DNA of 64,000 nt. It comes from PALSA-894 sp963828625 (GTDB lineage Bacteria > Pseudomonadota > Alphaproteobacteria > Rhizobiales > Xanthobacteraceae). The first letter of the stretch is position 1; each line of letters begins with the position of its first letter. The notes beneath the pieces are model-generated. The model searched no databases. It was not told the origin of the DNA and was given only the letters and a program-made list of their open reading frames with translations. Shown here piece by piece: positions 25,694 to 35,623 of the stretch. The position numbers were made by a program, and so were the translations under genes. Where the stretch lies: positions 306,098-370,097 of the forward strand of contig CAWHEX010000005.1 in the NCBI GenBank assembly GCA_963828625.1. The letters are read 5' to 3'.

Positions 25694-26165
25694 TTAGGAC
25701 AACTCCACCGCCGTCGCGTCCAGCACGCGCACGAGATCCGCTGGCGCAAGCTCGATCTGCAAGCCGCGCCGTCCGCCGTTCACGATGATGGTTGGATGCG
25801 CGAGCGCAGGTTGCGCGACGAACACGCGCACGCGCTTCTTCTGTCCGAACGGCGAGATGCCGCCGACGTGGTAGCCGGTGACGCGCTCGGCCTCTGCGGG
25901 CGGCAGCATCGCGGCATCCTTCGCGCCGGCCGCAGCGGCGAGTTTCTTCAAGGGACACTTCGGCATCGGACGGCACAAGCACGCACACGACCGCCCCGCC
26001 CGCCTTCGCCATCAGGGTCTTCAGGAGCCGCGCCGGAGGAACGCCAAGCGCCTCCGCCGCCTGCATGCCGATGCGCGCGGCGTTCGGATCGTAGTCGTAT
26101 TCATGCAGCGTGAACGCGACGCCGGCTTTGGTCAGCGCGACGGTCGCGGGCGTGCCCTTGGCCAT
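25694..26165 (-). CDS. ybaK: Cys-tRNA(Pro) deacylase YbaK, one frameshift
   Basis: Trans-editing enzyme that hydrolyses Cys-tRNA(Pro). N-terminal part: MAKGTPATVALTKAGVAFTL HEYDYDP, then ARIGMQAAEALGVPPARLLK TLMAK and VCVLVPSDAEVSLE. Near 25950-25970 the frame shifts. It resumes PLKKLAAAAGAKDAAMLPPA, then GYHVGGISPFGQKKRVRVFV (the YbaK G-x-x-x-G-I-S-P-F-G loop) and ends ATAVELS. Repaired length is about 157 residues, normal for the family. The shift falls in well-conserved sequence, so error is likely. Confidence 0.88.
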
Positions 26166-27366
26166 GCCGTCACCCCCGCGATGCCGGGCCGCGGCGCGGC
26201 GCGGGCGTGGAGCAGGACGGCGGCCGCGGCCACGAGATAGAGCAGCGAGCCGATCGCAAGCGGCAGCGTGTACGCGCCGCTCGCCGCATAGAGCAGGCCG
26301 AACGTCATCGGCCCGAACGCCAGGATGATCTGGTTGACGGCGGACACGGTCGACACCACCAGCGTAAAGCTCTGCTCGTCGAACTCATGCTGCACGATCA
26401 GCGGCGGCAGCAGCGGCAGATTTCCGAGACCCAGACCGAACAGCACGCAGCCGAGAATCGCGACCGCAGGTCCGGGCGCGAACGCAAGCGCGATAACGCC
26501 GGCGGCCTGCATCAGGAAGGTAACCGCCGCCACGACGCGCCGGTTCGCCTGCCCGATATTCCACGCCACGGCGGAACGCCCCGTGATCGCGAGCACCACA
26601 CATCCCGTCATCGCGAGCGTAGCACCATCGATCCCCAGCATCGGGCGCAGGTGATTGATGAGCTGCGAATAGACGCCGACCTGCACGAAGATCGCGATCG
26701 AGAACGCGGCCGCAAGCGAGCGAAAGCGCGGCGACGCGGACGAGATCACGCCGGCTGATCGCCGCCTTGGCCGGACCGGCGCCCGGCGCGAGGTCGCGCT
26801 TGAGGCCCACGCTGTTCAGCGCGGCCGACATCCACAGCAGGATGACGATGAATACCCAGCTAGAATCGCGAGCGTCCATTCCAGCCCGAGCGTGCGCCCG
26901 CCGAAGGGTCAGCAGCGGCAGCAGCACGACGCCGCCGAGCGCGGTCCCGTTCAGCGCGGTGCTCGAGCGCCTTGGCGCGGCCGGTCGAGAACCCCGCGCT
27001 GATGATCGCGTTGACGGTCGCGGAACTCCCGCACGCAAGGCCGCACCCGCTGAGCAGCGCGGCGAAGAACAGAAAGTACGGCAGCGGAATGGTGACCCAC
27101 GCGATGAAGCCCGCGTAGATCGCGATGGCGCCCGCCATCACCGTGCCGCGCAGCCCGATCGCGCGGTGGATCTCGGGCATCGCGGCGACGACCAGCGCGC
27201 TCGCGAGAAAATGCGCGGTGATCGCCGCCGAAATCATCGCGACGGACCAGCCGCGTTCGCTTTGCAGGTAGGGCAGGATCGCGGCCGGGCCGAACAGCCC
27301 GAGGGACCAGACCAGCATCCCGACGCCGAATGCGAGCGCAATCAGGCGCGGGGGCTTTTCGGTCAT
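26132..27366 (-). CDS. MFS transporter, at least two frameshifts
   Basis: A twelve-helix major facilitator. The N-terminal half starts MTEKPPRLIALAFGVGMLVW SLGLFGPAAILPYLQSERGW and continues to FAALLSGCGLACGSSATVNA. The frame then shifts near 26960-27000 (middle segment TALGGVVLLPLLTLRRAHAR) and again near 26750-26780. The C-terminal half is LAAAFSIAIFVQVGVYSQLI then VLFGLGLGNLPLLPPLIVQH. Substrate cannot be told; the GLGNLPLLPPL style resembles the oxalate/formate or monocarboxylate-type MFS. The 3' end overlaps the ybaK start, which may itself result from an indel. Confidence 0.8.
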
Positions 27367-27426
27367 GGCACCGACGTTCCCCTCTCCTCGCAGCCGGCGC
27401 GAGGCGAACGCGTCAGGCGCCGCGCG

Positions 27427-28795
27427 CTAGTACGCATACTCGGTGAACACGGGATCGACCGAGCTTTTCCACGGCCCGTGGAATTTCTCCAGCAGTTCCT
27501 CGGCCGGCGTGATGCCGCGCGCGACGAACTCCTGCAGCGGGCGCAGGTAGCGCGTCTCGTCGCGCCCGTCGTTGTCGAGCATGCGGCGGCGCTTCAGCCC
27601 GGCCTCGGCAAGGCGCAAACACTCGTGCGCCAGATTGAGCATGTCCTTGCCGCGGATCGCCGCCTTGAACCCGCGCGCGGCACGTCGTCGCGCAGCTTCT
27701 GGCGCTCCTCGGCGGTCCAGTCCTTGCACCAGATCCCACGCGGCATCGAGCGAGGCGTCGTCGTAGAGAATGCCGACCCAGAACGCCGGCAGCGCGGGCA
27801 GCCTGCGCCACGGCCCGGCATCCGCGCCGCGCATTTCGAGGTAACGCTTGAGCCGCACCTCGGGGAAGATCGTCGAGATGTGGTTCGCCCAGTCGGATTG
27901 CGCGGCGCGCAGGTTTCCGTGGCCGGGCAGCTTGCCGGCCAGCAGATCGCGGAACGACAGGCCGGACGTCGATGTACTCGTCCTCGCGCTTGACGAAATA
28001 CATCGGCACATCGAGCGCGTAATCGACGTAGCGCTCGAAGCCCATGCCGTCCTCGAACGCGAACGGCAGCATGCCGGCGCGCTGGTTGTCGGTGTCGCGC
28101 CACACCTCCGAGCGGAACGACAGGAAGCCGTTCGGCTTTCCTTCGGTGAACGGCGAGTTGGCGAACAGCGCGGTCGCGACCGGCTGGAGCGCGAGCGAGA
28201 CGCGCAGCTTCTTCACCATGTCGGCTTCGGACGAGAAGTCGAGGTTCGTCTGCACCGTGCAGGTGCGGTACATCATGTCGAGGCCGAGCGTGCCGACCTT
28301 CGGCATGTAGGCGGTCATGATCTTGTAGCGGCTCTTCGGCATCATCGGCGTCTCGGCGAGCGTCCATTTCGGGCTCATGCCGAGGCCGAGGAAGCCGATG
28401 TCGAGCGGGCGCGCGATCTCGCGCAACTGCGCCAGATGCGCGGTCAGCTCGCGCGCGGTCTGGTGGATCGGTCTCGAGCGGCGCGCCCGACAGCTCGAAC
28501 TGCCCGCCCGGCTCGAGCGAGATCGCGCCGCCGCCGGTCACGTCGGCGAGGCCGATGATGTTCGGCCCGTCCATGATCGGCTCCCAGCCGAGCAGATGCT
28601 GCATGCCGTCCAGCAGCGAACGGATCGAGCGGCGGCCCTCGTAGGGCACCGGCTCGTGCGTATCGGTGGTGAACGCGAACTTCTCGTGCTCGGTGCCGAT
28701 GCGCCATTGCGCCTTCGGCTTCACCCCGCGGCGAACCACGCGACGAGTTCGTCGCGCGATTCGATCGGCGTCAGGTCGACAACGTCACGCGCCAT
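27427..28795 (-). CDS. gshA: Glutamate-cysteine ligase (plant/alphaproteobacterial type), several frameshifts
   Basis: First enzyme of glutathione synthesis, joining glutamate and cysteine with ATP. Start MARDVVDLTPIESRDELVAW, then (after a shift near 28725) RIGTEHEKFAFTTDTHEPVP and GWEPIMDGPNIIGLADVTGG. The active-site-like ISLEPGGQFELSGAPLET follows. After a shift near 28465: GFLGLGMSPKWTLAETPMMP, DMMYRTCTVQTNLDFSSEAD, ALFANSPFTEGKPNGFLSFR. Further shifts occur near 27970 and 27690. It ends DPVFTEYAY. Repaired length is about 456 residues, typical of the class. Four single-base breaks in a conserved gene point to poor read quality here. Confidence 0.88.
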
Positions 28796-29340
28796 TCGGG
28801 GATTCCGGCAGAAAGGGCCGCGACCTTACACACGGGCGCCAAGGGAGGGCAATCGCGTGCTCCGGCATGTATTTGATTGCAGGTGTGATACTCCTTTAAA
28901 CACGCGCGTTCTCGCGGCGCGCAAGCGCCCGAGGGTCGCGGCCGCGGCGCTCCCCGTGAAGGGAGCGGAGCGCCGGGAAACGCCGGGGCGTGCGAGGCCC
29001 CGCGAGCGGCTGGCGTTGCCGCCCGGCGCACCTGCGATAGTGCGCCGCATCTCTCGTGCGAAGAGAGATGCGCGCCTCCCGGCGCTCCACTGGCGGCATT
29101 TTTCGGCTCCGGGCCGCGCTTCCTGAGATGCGCATTGGCGCGCATCCCCATACAGCGAGCACCTCGCGCAGGGGTCATAGTGCCCCCAGGGCGGGTCCCG
29201 AAGCCGCCCGAGTGCGGAGTGTGTGAGACTCGCCCGCAGGGGCCGCATCCCGCTCCGCAATCAAGGCACCCCTAGAAAGCGCCCTTCATGAACGGGATGC
29301 GTAGATATAGGATTAAAAGCCGACGCTAGTCAAGCGATAT
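28796..29340. other. Gene-free, strongly structured GC-rich region
   Basis: No ORF here has convincing protein character. The DNA is packed with perfect inverted repeats: GCTCCC/GGGAGC (28949-28954 with 28961-28966), CGGGGC/GCCCCG (28984-28989 with 28997-29002), CGCATCTCTC/GAGAGATGCG (29046-29055 with 29063-29072) and GATGCGC/GCGCATC (29127-29133 with 29140-29146). This resembles a folded RNA or a dispersed intergenic repeat of Bradyrhizobium-like genomes. I could not match it to a known RNA family. Confidence 0.4.
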
Positions 29341-29450
29341 TTCCAGCAGAGACACTACCCCAAGATCGATCTGACCAACGTTCCACTGTGCCAAACAGGC
29401 AAGTATGATTTGCCAAAGAGGCAAGCGTCCAAGCGATTGCGAGAGCAAAA

Positions 29451-30235
29451 ATGTCGGCACCCGAAGAGTTCGCTCGCGAGATTGCGAAGCAGCTTCCTGT
29501 CAAGGAAGTCTATTCGGATCTGGCGCAGCCGGGCGCGAAGCAAGCCGGACAATTGGTCGAAGATTTAGTGAAGGTTCTTCAGCTTGCACTCTTTCCGGTA
29601 CAAGCTCTAGCCGCAGTCCAAGACCGCTACAGAAATTTCGTCGAATAGGGCCGTGCGTCGCGTTCCTGAGGAGAAACGAATATCTACCTAGCCCGCAAAT
29701 CGTTGGGCCTGTGTTTGAGGCAATTCGCTATGAGACAGAAGGCACCCCGATTGATGAGATGTTCTGAGCCTCAGCTGTTGAGCCGGACAATAGATGCGGA
29801 CAGGGTTGATGAAGCGCATCCTGCCTTTTCATCTGCTTATACAGCAGCTCTCGCCCGATGAAGCGCAGCTGCTCGCCGCGGCTAGAAGGATCGATCCTAC
29901 CGGGTGATTTTTACTCAGGATATGAAATCCAGCCACGCGAATATTCTATGGGAAGATCAAGCTTGAGTTAGACGAGCGGCCACGTGACGCTCTACGATTC
30001 CCAGACAAAATGGATTTTTATGTGAACCATCTTTTCGCTTCTCGACTCTCGCCGCCAAAATGCACCAAGAGAGAGGCACCAAGAGCCTATCTGGGGTGAA
30101 TTCGCCCGTCAAACAAAAAATAATTCAGATCGGAGTCCGGGTGACACAAGGACTTCAATAAGCTCACCGATTTATGGTCGTGGGCAATGATGCTTGCGTG
30201 CACCTTAAGCAAATTACTGCGGTCCTGATTCTAGG
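29451..30235 (+). pseudogene. Broken Abi_alpha (DUF4393) gene in an AT-richer patch
   Basis: The first frame reads MSAPEEFAREIAKQLPVKEV YSDLAQPGAKQAGQLVEDLV, then LQLALFPVQALAAVQDRYRN FVE and stop. Related segments follow in other frames: RAVRRVPEEKRI (about 29650), YLPSPQIVGPVFEAIRYETE then GTPIDEMF (29682-29767), QLLSRTIDADRVDEAHPAF (about 29770-29830) and LIQQLSPDEAQLLAAARRID (about 29836-29895). Together they follow the order of DUF4393/Abi_alpha: PVKE-Y-D...QP-AK, PEEKRI, P.I..P..E, L....D......HPAF, QLSPDEA. At least four breaks occur in 450 bases. Family members are linked to abortive phage infection. Base composition differs from the neighbours, suggesting acquisition and decay, though read error may add breaks. 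Confidence 0.65.
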
Positions 30236-30249
30236 ATGAGGCCCAGCAG

Positions 30250-30719
30250 CTATTTGATTTCCACAATCTCCGCCTCGCCCGTGCCCGCCTGCACCACGTC
30301 GCCGACCGACTTGTTCATCAGCGCGCGCGCGACCGGCGACACGTAGGAGAGCGTGCCCTCGGCGGGCTCGGCCTCGTCCTCGCCGACGATGCGGAAGGTC
30401 TGCTTGCGTCCGTCGTCGCGCTCGATCGTGACGGTGGAGCCGAACTGCACTTTCGCCGTCTGGTCCGGCGCGGGCATCGTGCTGCGCGGTCGAGCGGCGC
30501 GCCGTCCAGTAGCGCAGATCGCGCGACGTGTGCGCGAGCGCGGCGCGGTCGCCGGCGACCTGCGCATGGGCGTGTTCGTCGTGCAGGCGCGCGAGCGTGC
30601 CGCTCCATCTGCGCGAGGCCCTGCGGCGTCACCAGATTGGGATGTTCCGAAACCGGACGGTCGGGAAGTTCCTCGAAGGCTTCCCCACCATCCGGCTCTT
30701 TCACGAATGCGCGGCTCAT
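30250..30719 (-). CDS. GreA/GreB-family transcription elongation factor, two frameshifts
   Basis: A Gre-factor-like protein that would bind the RNA polymerase secondary channel. Start at 30719: MSRAFVKEPDGGEAFEELPD RPVSEHPNLVTPQGLAQME. The coiled-coil part is scrambled by shifts near 30600 and 30490 (visible pieces include GDRAALAHTSRDLRYWTARLDRA in mixed frames). The C-terminal FKBP-like domain is clear: VQFGSTVTIERDDGRKQTFR, IVGEDEAEPAEGTLSYVSPV, ARALMNKSVGDVV, ending EAEIVEIK. This is the alphaproteobacterial GreB-like form with the MSRAFVKE start. Repaired length is about 157 residues. Confidence 0.85.
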
Positions 30720-30776
30720 GTCCGGCAAGTTGTGGCGCGCGGAATGGTTCCGCAAGCCTCTGCGGCTGCACTTTCT

Positions 30777-30890
30777 GCCCCTCCCCTGAAGGGAGAGGGT
30801 GGCGAAACGTGAAGCGTTGAGCCGGGAGAGGGTTACGGGAAGGCCCTCTCCCCGCCGCTGCGCGGCCACCTCGAGGATGAGGGTCTTCGT
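30777..30890. repeat. Dispersed purine/pyrimidine intergenic repeat
   Basis: CCCCTCCCCTGAAGGGAGAG followed by GGTGGCGAAACGTGAAGCG and GCCCTCTCCCCGCCGCTGCG forms several CTCCC/GGGAG hairpins. It resembles the CCCTCTCCCC...GGGGAGAGGG element I know as repeated between genes in Rhizobiales. Only one copy is in this window. Confidence 0.5.
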
Positions 30891-30892
30891 AT

Positions 30893-32503
30893 CTACGCCG
30901 CGGCCTGCTGCTCGGCTGCGGCGAGCACCATGCGGGCGCACTTCTCGCCGATCATGATGCTCGGCGCGTTCGTGTTGCCCGAGGTGAGCGTCGGCATGAT
31001 CGACGCGTCGGCGACGCGCAGCCCCGCGATCCCGTGCACGCGCAACTGATCGTCCACCACGGCCATCGGGTCCGAGCCCATCTTGCAGGTGCCGATCGGG
31101 TGATAGGTCGTCTCGGCGTTGCGCGCCACGAAGTCGAGCAGCTCGGCGTCGGTCTGCGCCTTCGGGCCGGGCGCCATTTCCTCCGGGCCGAGCCATTGCA
31201 TCGCGGGCGCTTCCATCAGCTGGCGCGTGATGCGCATGGTCGAGAGCAGGCAGTCGCGATCGATGCTCTCGGCGAGGAAATTGAAGCGGATCGCGGGCGG
31301 CACGCTCACGTCCGCGCTCTTGAGGTGGATCGAGCCTTTGCTCTCGGGGCGCAGCTGCTGCGCGATGATGGTGATGCCGGCTTCCTTCGCGAGCTTCACG
31401 TCCGGCGTCACCAGGAAGGGCTGCAGCGCGATCATCGCGTCGGGCGAGTCGAGCCCTTCGCGGCTCTTGACGAAGGCGCGCATCGGCGAGGCCGGGTGGC
31501 TGAGGAAACCCTTGCGGCCGAAGATGTAGAGAAGCCCCTGCCCCAGCCCGCGCAGGCCGCGCGCGCGCTCGTTGAAGGTGACGCCGTGGCGGCCGACGCG
31601 CCATTTCATGCGCGGCGCCCAATGGTCGCGCAGGTTTTCGCCGACGCCTTTGAGCTCGTGCTGCACCGTGATGCCGAGCGCCCTGAGGCGCTCGCTTTGC
31701 CCGATGCCGGAAAGCTCGAGCAGTTGCGGCGAGGCGATCGAGCCGGCCGACACGATGACCTCGCGCGCGGCGCGCGCCTCGCAGGTCGCGCCCTGCATCG
31801 TGTAGCGCACGCCGACGCAGCGCTTGCCCTCGAACAGCAGCGACTGCGCATGCGCGCCGGTCTCGACGCGCAGATTGCGCCGCGCGCGCGCCGGATCGAG
31901 ATAGACCTTCGCGGTGCTCATGCGGAAGCCGCCGCGGATGGAGGCCTGCGTCATGGCGATGCCGTCCTGCTCGCCGCTGTTGTAATCGGGGTTGCGCGGG
32001 ATCCCGATGCTTTCCGCCGCCGCGAACAGGCTGTCGTAGAGCGGGCCGGTCTCGTCGCTGTCGGTGACGGTGAGCGGACCCGCGCGGCCGCGAATGTCGT
32101 CGGCGCCGCCCTTGTAGTTCTCGATGCCTTTGAACACCGGGAGCACGTCGTGCCAGCTCCAGCCGCGATTGCCGAGCTGCGCCCAGTGGTCATAGTCCTG
32201 GCGCTGGCCGCGCACCCACACCATGCCGTTGATCGCGCTCGACCCGCCGAGCATCTTTCCGCGCGGCACCGGAATGTTGCGCCCGCCGGTGTTCGGCTCG
32301 GGCTCGGAGGCATAGAGCCAGTTCACGCCGGGGCGGTTGATGAAGCGCACGTAGCTGATCGGCACGCGCGAGAGCGGATGCGTCTCGCCGCCGGCTTCGA
32401 GCAGCAGCACCTGATGGCGGCCGTTCTCGGTGAGGCGGTTGGCGAGCGCGGCGCCGGCCGAGCCTGCACCGATGATGACGAAATCGGCCGTGCGAACGTT
32501 CAT
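30893..32503 (-). CDS. GMC-family FAD oxidoreductase (choline/alcohol dehydrogenase type)
   Basis: A 536-residue flavoprotein. The N-terminal Rossmann motif is VIIGAGSAGAALANRLTENG (G11-x-G-x-x-G). GMC signature 1 is PVPRGKMLGGSSAINGMVWV, signature 2 GSIASPQLLELSGIG. The C-terminal active site is YHPIGTCKMG, then LRVADASIMPTLTSGNTNAP SIMIGEKCA. The His of HPIG and an Asn in GNTNAP are the usual catalytic pair. No signal peptide is present, so it acts in the cytoplasm. AlkJ-like alcohol or polyethylene glycol dehydrogenases are closest in style. The true substrate is not determinable. Confidence 0.93.
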   Translation of the reverse strand: MNVRTADFVIIGAGSAGAALANRLTENGRHQVLLLEAGGETHPLSRVPISYVRFINRPGVNWLYASEPEPNTGGRNIPVPRGKMLGGSSAINGMVWVRGQRQDYDHWAQLGNRGWSWHDVLPVFKGIENYKGGADDIRGRAGPLTVTDSDETGPLYDSLFAAAESIGIPRNPDYNSGEQDGIAMTQASIRGGFRMSTAKVYLDPARARRNLRVETGAHAQSLLFEGKRCVGVRYTMQGATCEARAAREVIVSAGSIASPQLLELSGIGQSERLRALGITVQHELKGVGENLRDHWAPRMKWRVGRHGVTFNERARGLRGLGQGLLYIFGRKGFLSHPASPMRAFVKSREGLDSPDAMIALQPFLVTPDVKLAKEAGITIIAQQLRPESKGSIHLKSADVSVPPAIRFNFLAESIDRDCLLSTMRITRQLMEAPAMQWLGPEEMAPGPKAQTDAELLDFVARNAETTYHPIGTCKMGSDPMAVVDDQLRVHGIAGLRVADASIMPTLTSGNTNAPSIMIGEKCARMVLAAAEQQAAA

Positions 32504-32720
32504 GCGATCCGCTCCCCCAGGTTTCTGGTTCCTTGGGGGAAGGATATTGCGGCGGCGCGCGGTGCAACAAGGGGCGCAGACCGCATGGGCGGCGCGCGTT
32601 TCGCGCCCGCGCGGGCAGCGCCCGGTGGGCAGGGGTCAGCAAATTGCCGGAAATGTGATCGCCGTCACCGAACCGCCGCCCGTCCGGCGCGACTAACCGA
32701 CATGGAGACAGGAGGCCGCC

Positions 32721-32903
32721 ATGCCGGTCGCACAGGTCATACGGTTCGATGAACGCCAGTCGGTCGCACGCCCGCAGCGGCGGCCGGAACGCGCGCAGGG
32801 CGCGGTGTTGCGCTTTCCCGTGCGGTCGGGCGCGGAGCTGGCGCTGCTGATGATCGCAGCCGACGCAGACGGAATTGCCGGACGAGGCCGCGATCCGGGT
32901 TAG
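32721..32903 (+). CDS. Small hypothetical protein
   Basis: A 60-residue ORF starting MPVAQVIRFDERQSVARPQR RPERAQGAVLRFPVRSGAEL. AGGAGG lies 6 bases before the ATG, an ideal ribosome site, which is the main support. The protein is Arg-rich, with a short hydrophobic patch (LALLMIAADADG). No family recognised. Confidence 0.5.
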   Translation: MPVAQVIRFDERQSVARPQRRPERAQGAVLRFPVRSGAELALLMIAADADGIAGRGRDPG

Positions 32904-32915
32904 GCAGCGCCGCGG

Positions 32916-35123
32916 TTACGCCGCCTGCTTCTGCCGCTTGGGAGCGAAGCGCGTGTAGAAGCTTTCGCCCTTGGCAGCCATCTCGAGGAGCAGCTTGTTC
33001 GGCTTGAAGCGCTCGCCGTACTTTGCGCTAAGCTTCTCGCACAGCGCGACAAACTCCTTCACGCCCATCATATCGATGTAGCTGAGCGTGCCGCCCGAAT
33101 ACGGCGCGTAGCCGAACCCGAGGATCGAGCCGACATCCGCCTCGCGCACGTCGGTGAGCACGTCCTCCTCGAAGCAGCGCGCGGTTTCCAGCGCCTGGAT
33201 CGCGAGCAGGCGATGCTTCAGCTCCGCCACGTCGATCGTGTCGGGATCGAGCTTCGTCTTCTGCAACTCGGCGAGGCCCGGCCACAACCGCTTCGGGCCG
33301 GACTGCGGGTAGTCGTAGAAGCCCTTGGCGTTCTTGCGCCCGAAGCGCCCGCGCTTCTCGACCATTTCGGCGAGCAGATCCTTCTGCCGCACGTCGATCG
33401 CCTTCGCGCCGAGGTCGGCTTCGGTGGCTTTCAGGATCTTCCACGCGAGGTCGACCGCGACCTCGTCGTTCAGCGAGAGCGGGCCGACCGGCATGCCGGC
33501 CATGCGCCCGACATTCTCGATCATCGCGGCGGGCACGCCCTCGGTCAGCATCAGGTGACCTTCGCGGATGTACGTCCCGACCACGCGCGAGGTGTAGAAG
33601 CCGCGTGAATCGTTCACCACGATCGGCGTCTTGCGGATCGCGCGCACGTAATCGAGCGCGACGGCGAGCGCGGGGTTTTCCGTCTTCTCGCCCATGATGA
33701 TCTCGACCAGCATCATCTTGTCGACCGGCGAGAAGAAGTGCACGCCGATGAAATTCTTCGGGTCCTTCGATTCCGCGGCGAGCGAGGTGATCGGCAGGGT
33801 CGAGGTGTTCGAGCCGAACACGATCTTGTCGCCGACGACGGCCTGGGCCTTCGCGGTCGCCTCGGCCTTCACCTTGCGGTCCTCGAACACGGCCTCGATG
33901 ACCATGTCGACGCCCTTGAGTGCATTGTAGTCCGGCGTCGCGGTGATGCGCGCGAGCAGCTTGTCGGCATCTTCCTGCTTGGCGCGGCCGCGCTTGATCT
34001 GGGCCGCCATCAGGTTCGCCGAATAGGCCTTGCCCTTGTCGGCGGCTTCCTGGTCGCGGTCGATCAGCACCACGTCGATGCCGGCCTGCGCGGTGACATA
34101 GGCGATGCCCGCGCCCATCAGGCCGGCGCCGAGCACGCCGACCTTCTTGAGCGTGGTGGCAGCGGCGCCTTCGGGCCGCCGCGCGCCCTTGTTCAACTCC
34201 TGCATCGAAACGAACAGCGAGCGGATCATCGCGGCGGCTTCCGGCGAGCGCACCACCTTGGCGAAATAGCGCGACTCGATGCGCAGCGCGGTGTCGAACG
34301 GCACCTGCAGGCCCTCGAACACGCTGCTCATGATCGCGCGCGCGGCCGGGTAATTGTCCTGCGTCTCCTTGCGGTAGAGCGCGTTCGCGGCCGGCCACGT
34401 CATCATGCCCATCTTCGACCAGATCAGGCCGCCGGGCAGCTTGAAGCCGTCGACGTCCCACGGCTGCTTCGACTTGGGCGAAGTCTTGATCCAGTCCTTC
34501 GCGGCTTTCACGAGGTCCGCCGCCGGCACGACGTTGTCGACCAGCTTCATGGTCTTGGCGCGGTCGAGGCGGATCTGGTCGCCCTTGAGCAGGAAGTTGA
34601 GCGCGTCCGCGGTCGCCAGCATGCGCGCGATGCGCTGCGTGCCGCCGGCGCCGGGGAACAGCCCGACCTTGATCTCCGGCAGGCCGAGCCGCGTCTTCGG
34701 ATTGTCCGCAGCGATCCGGTGATGGCAGGCGAGCGCCAGCTCGAAGCAGCCGCCCATCGCGGTACCGTTGAGCGCCGCGACCCACGGCTTGCCGCTCGTT
34801 TCGAGCTTGCGATAGACGACCGAAAGCCGGCGGCTGCGATCGAACACCATCATGATCGCCGCATCCTCGCCCTTCTGCTTGAGCGTCGTCTCGTAGTCGC
34901 CACGCTGCTTCTCCAGCATGGTGAGGTCGGCGCCGCCGCCGAACGTGTCCTTGCCGGAGGTAACCACCGCGCCCTTGACCGCGGCGTCGCCCGCGACCTT
35001 CTCGACGAGCTGTTCGAGCTCCGCGATCACGTCCATGTCGATGATGTTCATCGACTTGCCCGGCATGTCCCAGGTGATCAGTGCAATGCCGTCGGCGTCG
35101 ACGTCGAACTTGAAATTGGTCAT
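32916..35123 (-). CDS. fadJ: 3-hydroxyacyl-CoA dehydrogenase / enoyl-CoA hydratase (FadB/FadJ type)
   Basis: A 735-residue bifunctional beta-oxidation enzyme. Residues about 1-190 are a crotonase domain (WDMPGKSMNIIDMDVIAELE, SGKDTFGGGADLTML, GTAMGGCFELALACHHRIA, GLPEIKVGLFPGAGGTQRIA). From about 320 is the NAD domain (VGVLGAGLMGAGIAYVTAQA, SNTSTLPITSLA, FIGVHFFSPVDKMMLVEII). The C-terminal dehydrogenase domain has ESxGFYTSRVVGTYIREG-type sequence (here NDSRGFYTSRVVGTYIREGH), GPLSLNDEVAVDL and LGFGYAPYSGGTLSYIDMMG. It is intact. It sits with a thiolase and an acyl-CoA dehydrogenase transcribed the same way, a complete fatty-acid oxidation set. Confidence 0.95.
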   Translation of the reverse strand: MTNFKFDVDADGIALITWDMPGKSMNIIDMDVIAELEQLVEKVAGDAAVKGAVVTSGKDTFGGGADLTMLEKQRGDYETTLKQKGEDAAIMMVFDRSRRLSVVYRKLETSGKPWVAALNGTAMGGCFELALACHHRIAADNPKTRLGLPEIKVGLFPGAGGTQRIARMLATADALNFLLKGDQIRLDRAKTMKLVDNVVPAADLVKAAKDWIKTSPKSKQPWDVDGFKLPGGLIWSKMGMMTWPAANALYRKETQDNYPAARAIMSSVFEGLQVPFDTALRIESRYFAKVVRSPEAAAMIRSLFVSMQELNKGARRPEGAAATTLKKVGVLGAGLMGAGIAYVTAQAGIDVVLIDRDQEAADKGKAYSANLMAAQIKRGRAKQEDADKLLARITATPDYNALKGVDMVIEAVFEDRKVKAEATAKAQAVVGDKIVFGSNTSTLPITSLAAESKDPKNFIGVHFFSPVDKMMLVEIIMGEKTENPALAVALDYVRAIRKTPIVVNDSRGFYTSRVVGTYIREGHLMLTEGVPAAMIENVGRMAGMPVGPLSLNDEVAVDLAWKILKATEADLGAKAIDVRQKDLLAEMVEKRGRFGRKNAKGFYDYPQSGPKRLWPGLAELQKTKLDPDTIDVAELKHRLLAIQALETARCFEEDVLTDVREADVGSILGFGYAPYSGGTLSYIDMMGVKEFVALCEKLSAKYGERFKPNKLLLEMAAKGESFYTRFAPKRQKQAA

Positions 35124-35151
35124 CAGTATTCTCCTTGGAAATGAAAGGCGC

Positions 35152-35613
35152 CTAGTAAGGCTCGCCGTTGAGATGCAGCACGCGGACGGTTGTGCCGTCG
35201 CGTTCGAATTTCAGGTCCGAGCCCGGATAGTGCGCGCGCTCAGAGGGCGCGCGCGTTCCGACCTCAAGCAGCAGCACATCGGCGTTCGAGCGGTTCACGA
35301 TGCAGTGCCCGTTCGGCACATTCGCCTTCCAACCGGCGCAGTCGCCCGCCTTCAGCGTCACTTCGCCTTGATCCTCGACCAGCACGCACTCGCCCTGCAG
35401 GATATAGACGAACTCGTCCTCCTGCTCGTGCCAGTGGCGGATCGATGTGGCGGCGCCCGGCTCAAGCTTCGTCAGGTTCACGCCGAACTGCGTGAGCCCC
35501 GCCGCATTGCCGAGCGCGGTCTTGTGGCGTCCCGCGCACGCCGGCTTGAAGGCCGGCGGATAATTCGGCGAGCCGATGCGCGTCTGCTGCGCGCTGATGT
35601 CGATCCTGGGCAT
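35152..35613 (-). CDS. Cupin-domain protein
   Basis: A 153-residue single-domain cupin. Motif 1 is TSIRHWHEQEDEFVYILQGE (two His and a Glu as probable metal ligands), and motif 2 is AGWKANVPNGHCIVNRSNAD with a further His. The start MPRIDISAQQTRIGSPNYPP is typical of a proteobacterial cupin-2 family. Inserted between the thiolase and FadB-type genes with small gaps, so co-transcription is likely. Enzymatic or sensory function cannot be told. Confidence 0.88.
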   Translation of the reverse strand: MPRIDISAQQTRIGSPNYPPAFKPACAGRHKTALGNAAGLTQFGVNLTKLEPGAATSIRHWHEQEDEFVYILQGECVLVEDQGEVTLKAGDCAGWKANVPNGHCIVNRSNADVLLLEVGTRAPSERAHYPGSDLKFERDGTTVRVLHLNGEPY

Positions 35614-35623
35614 CGAACGCGCC

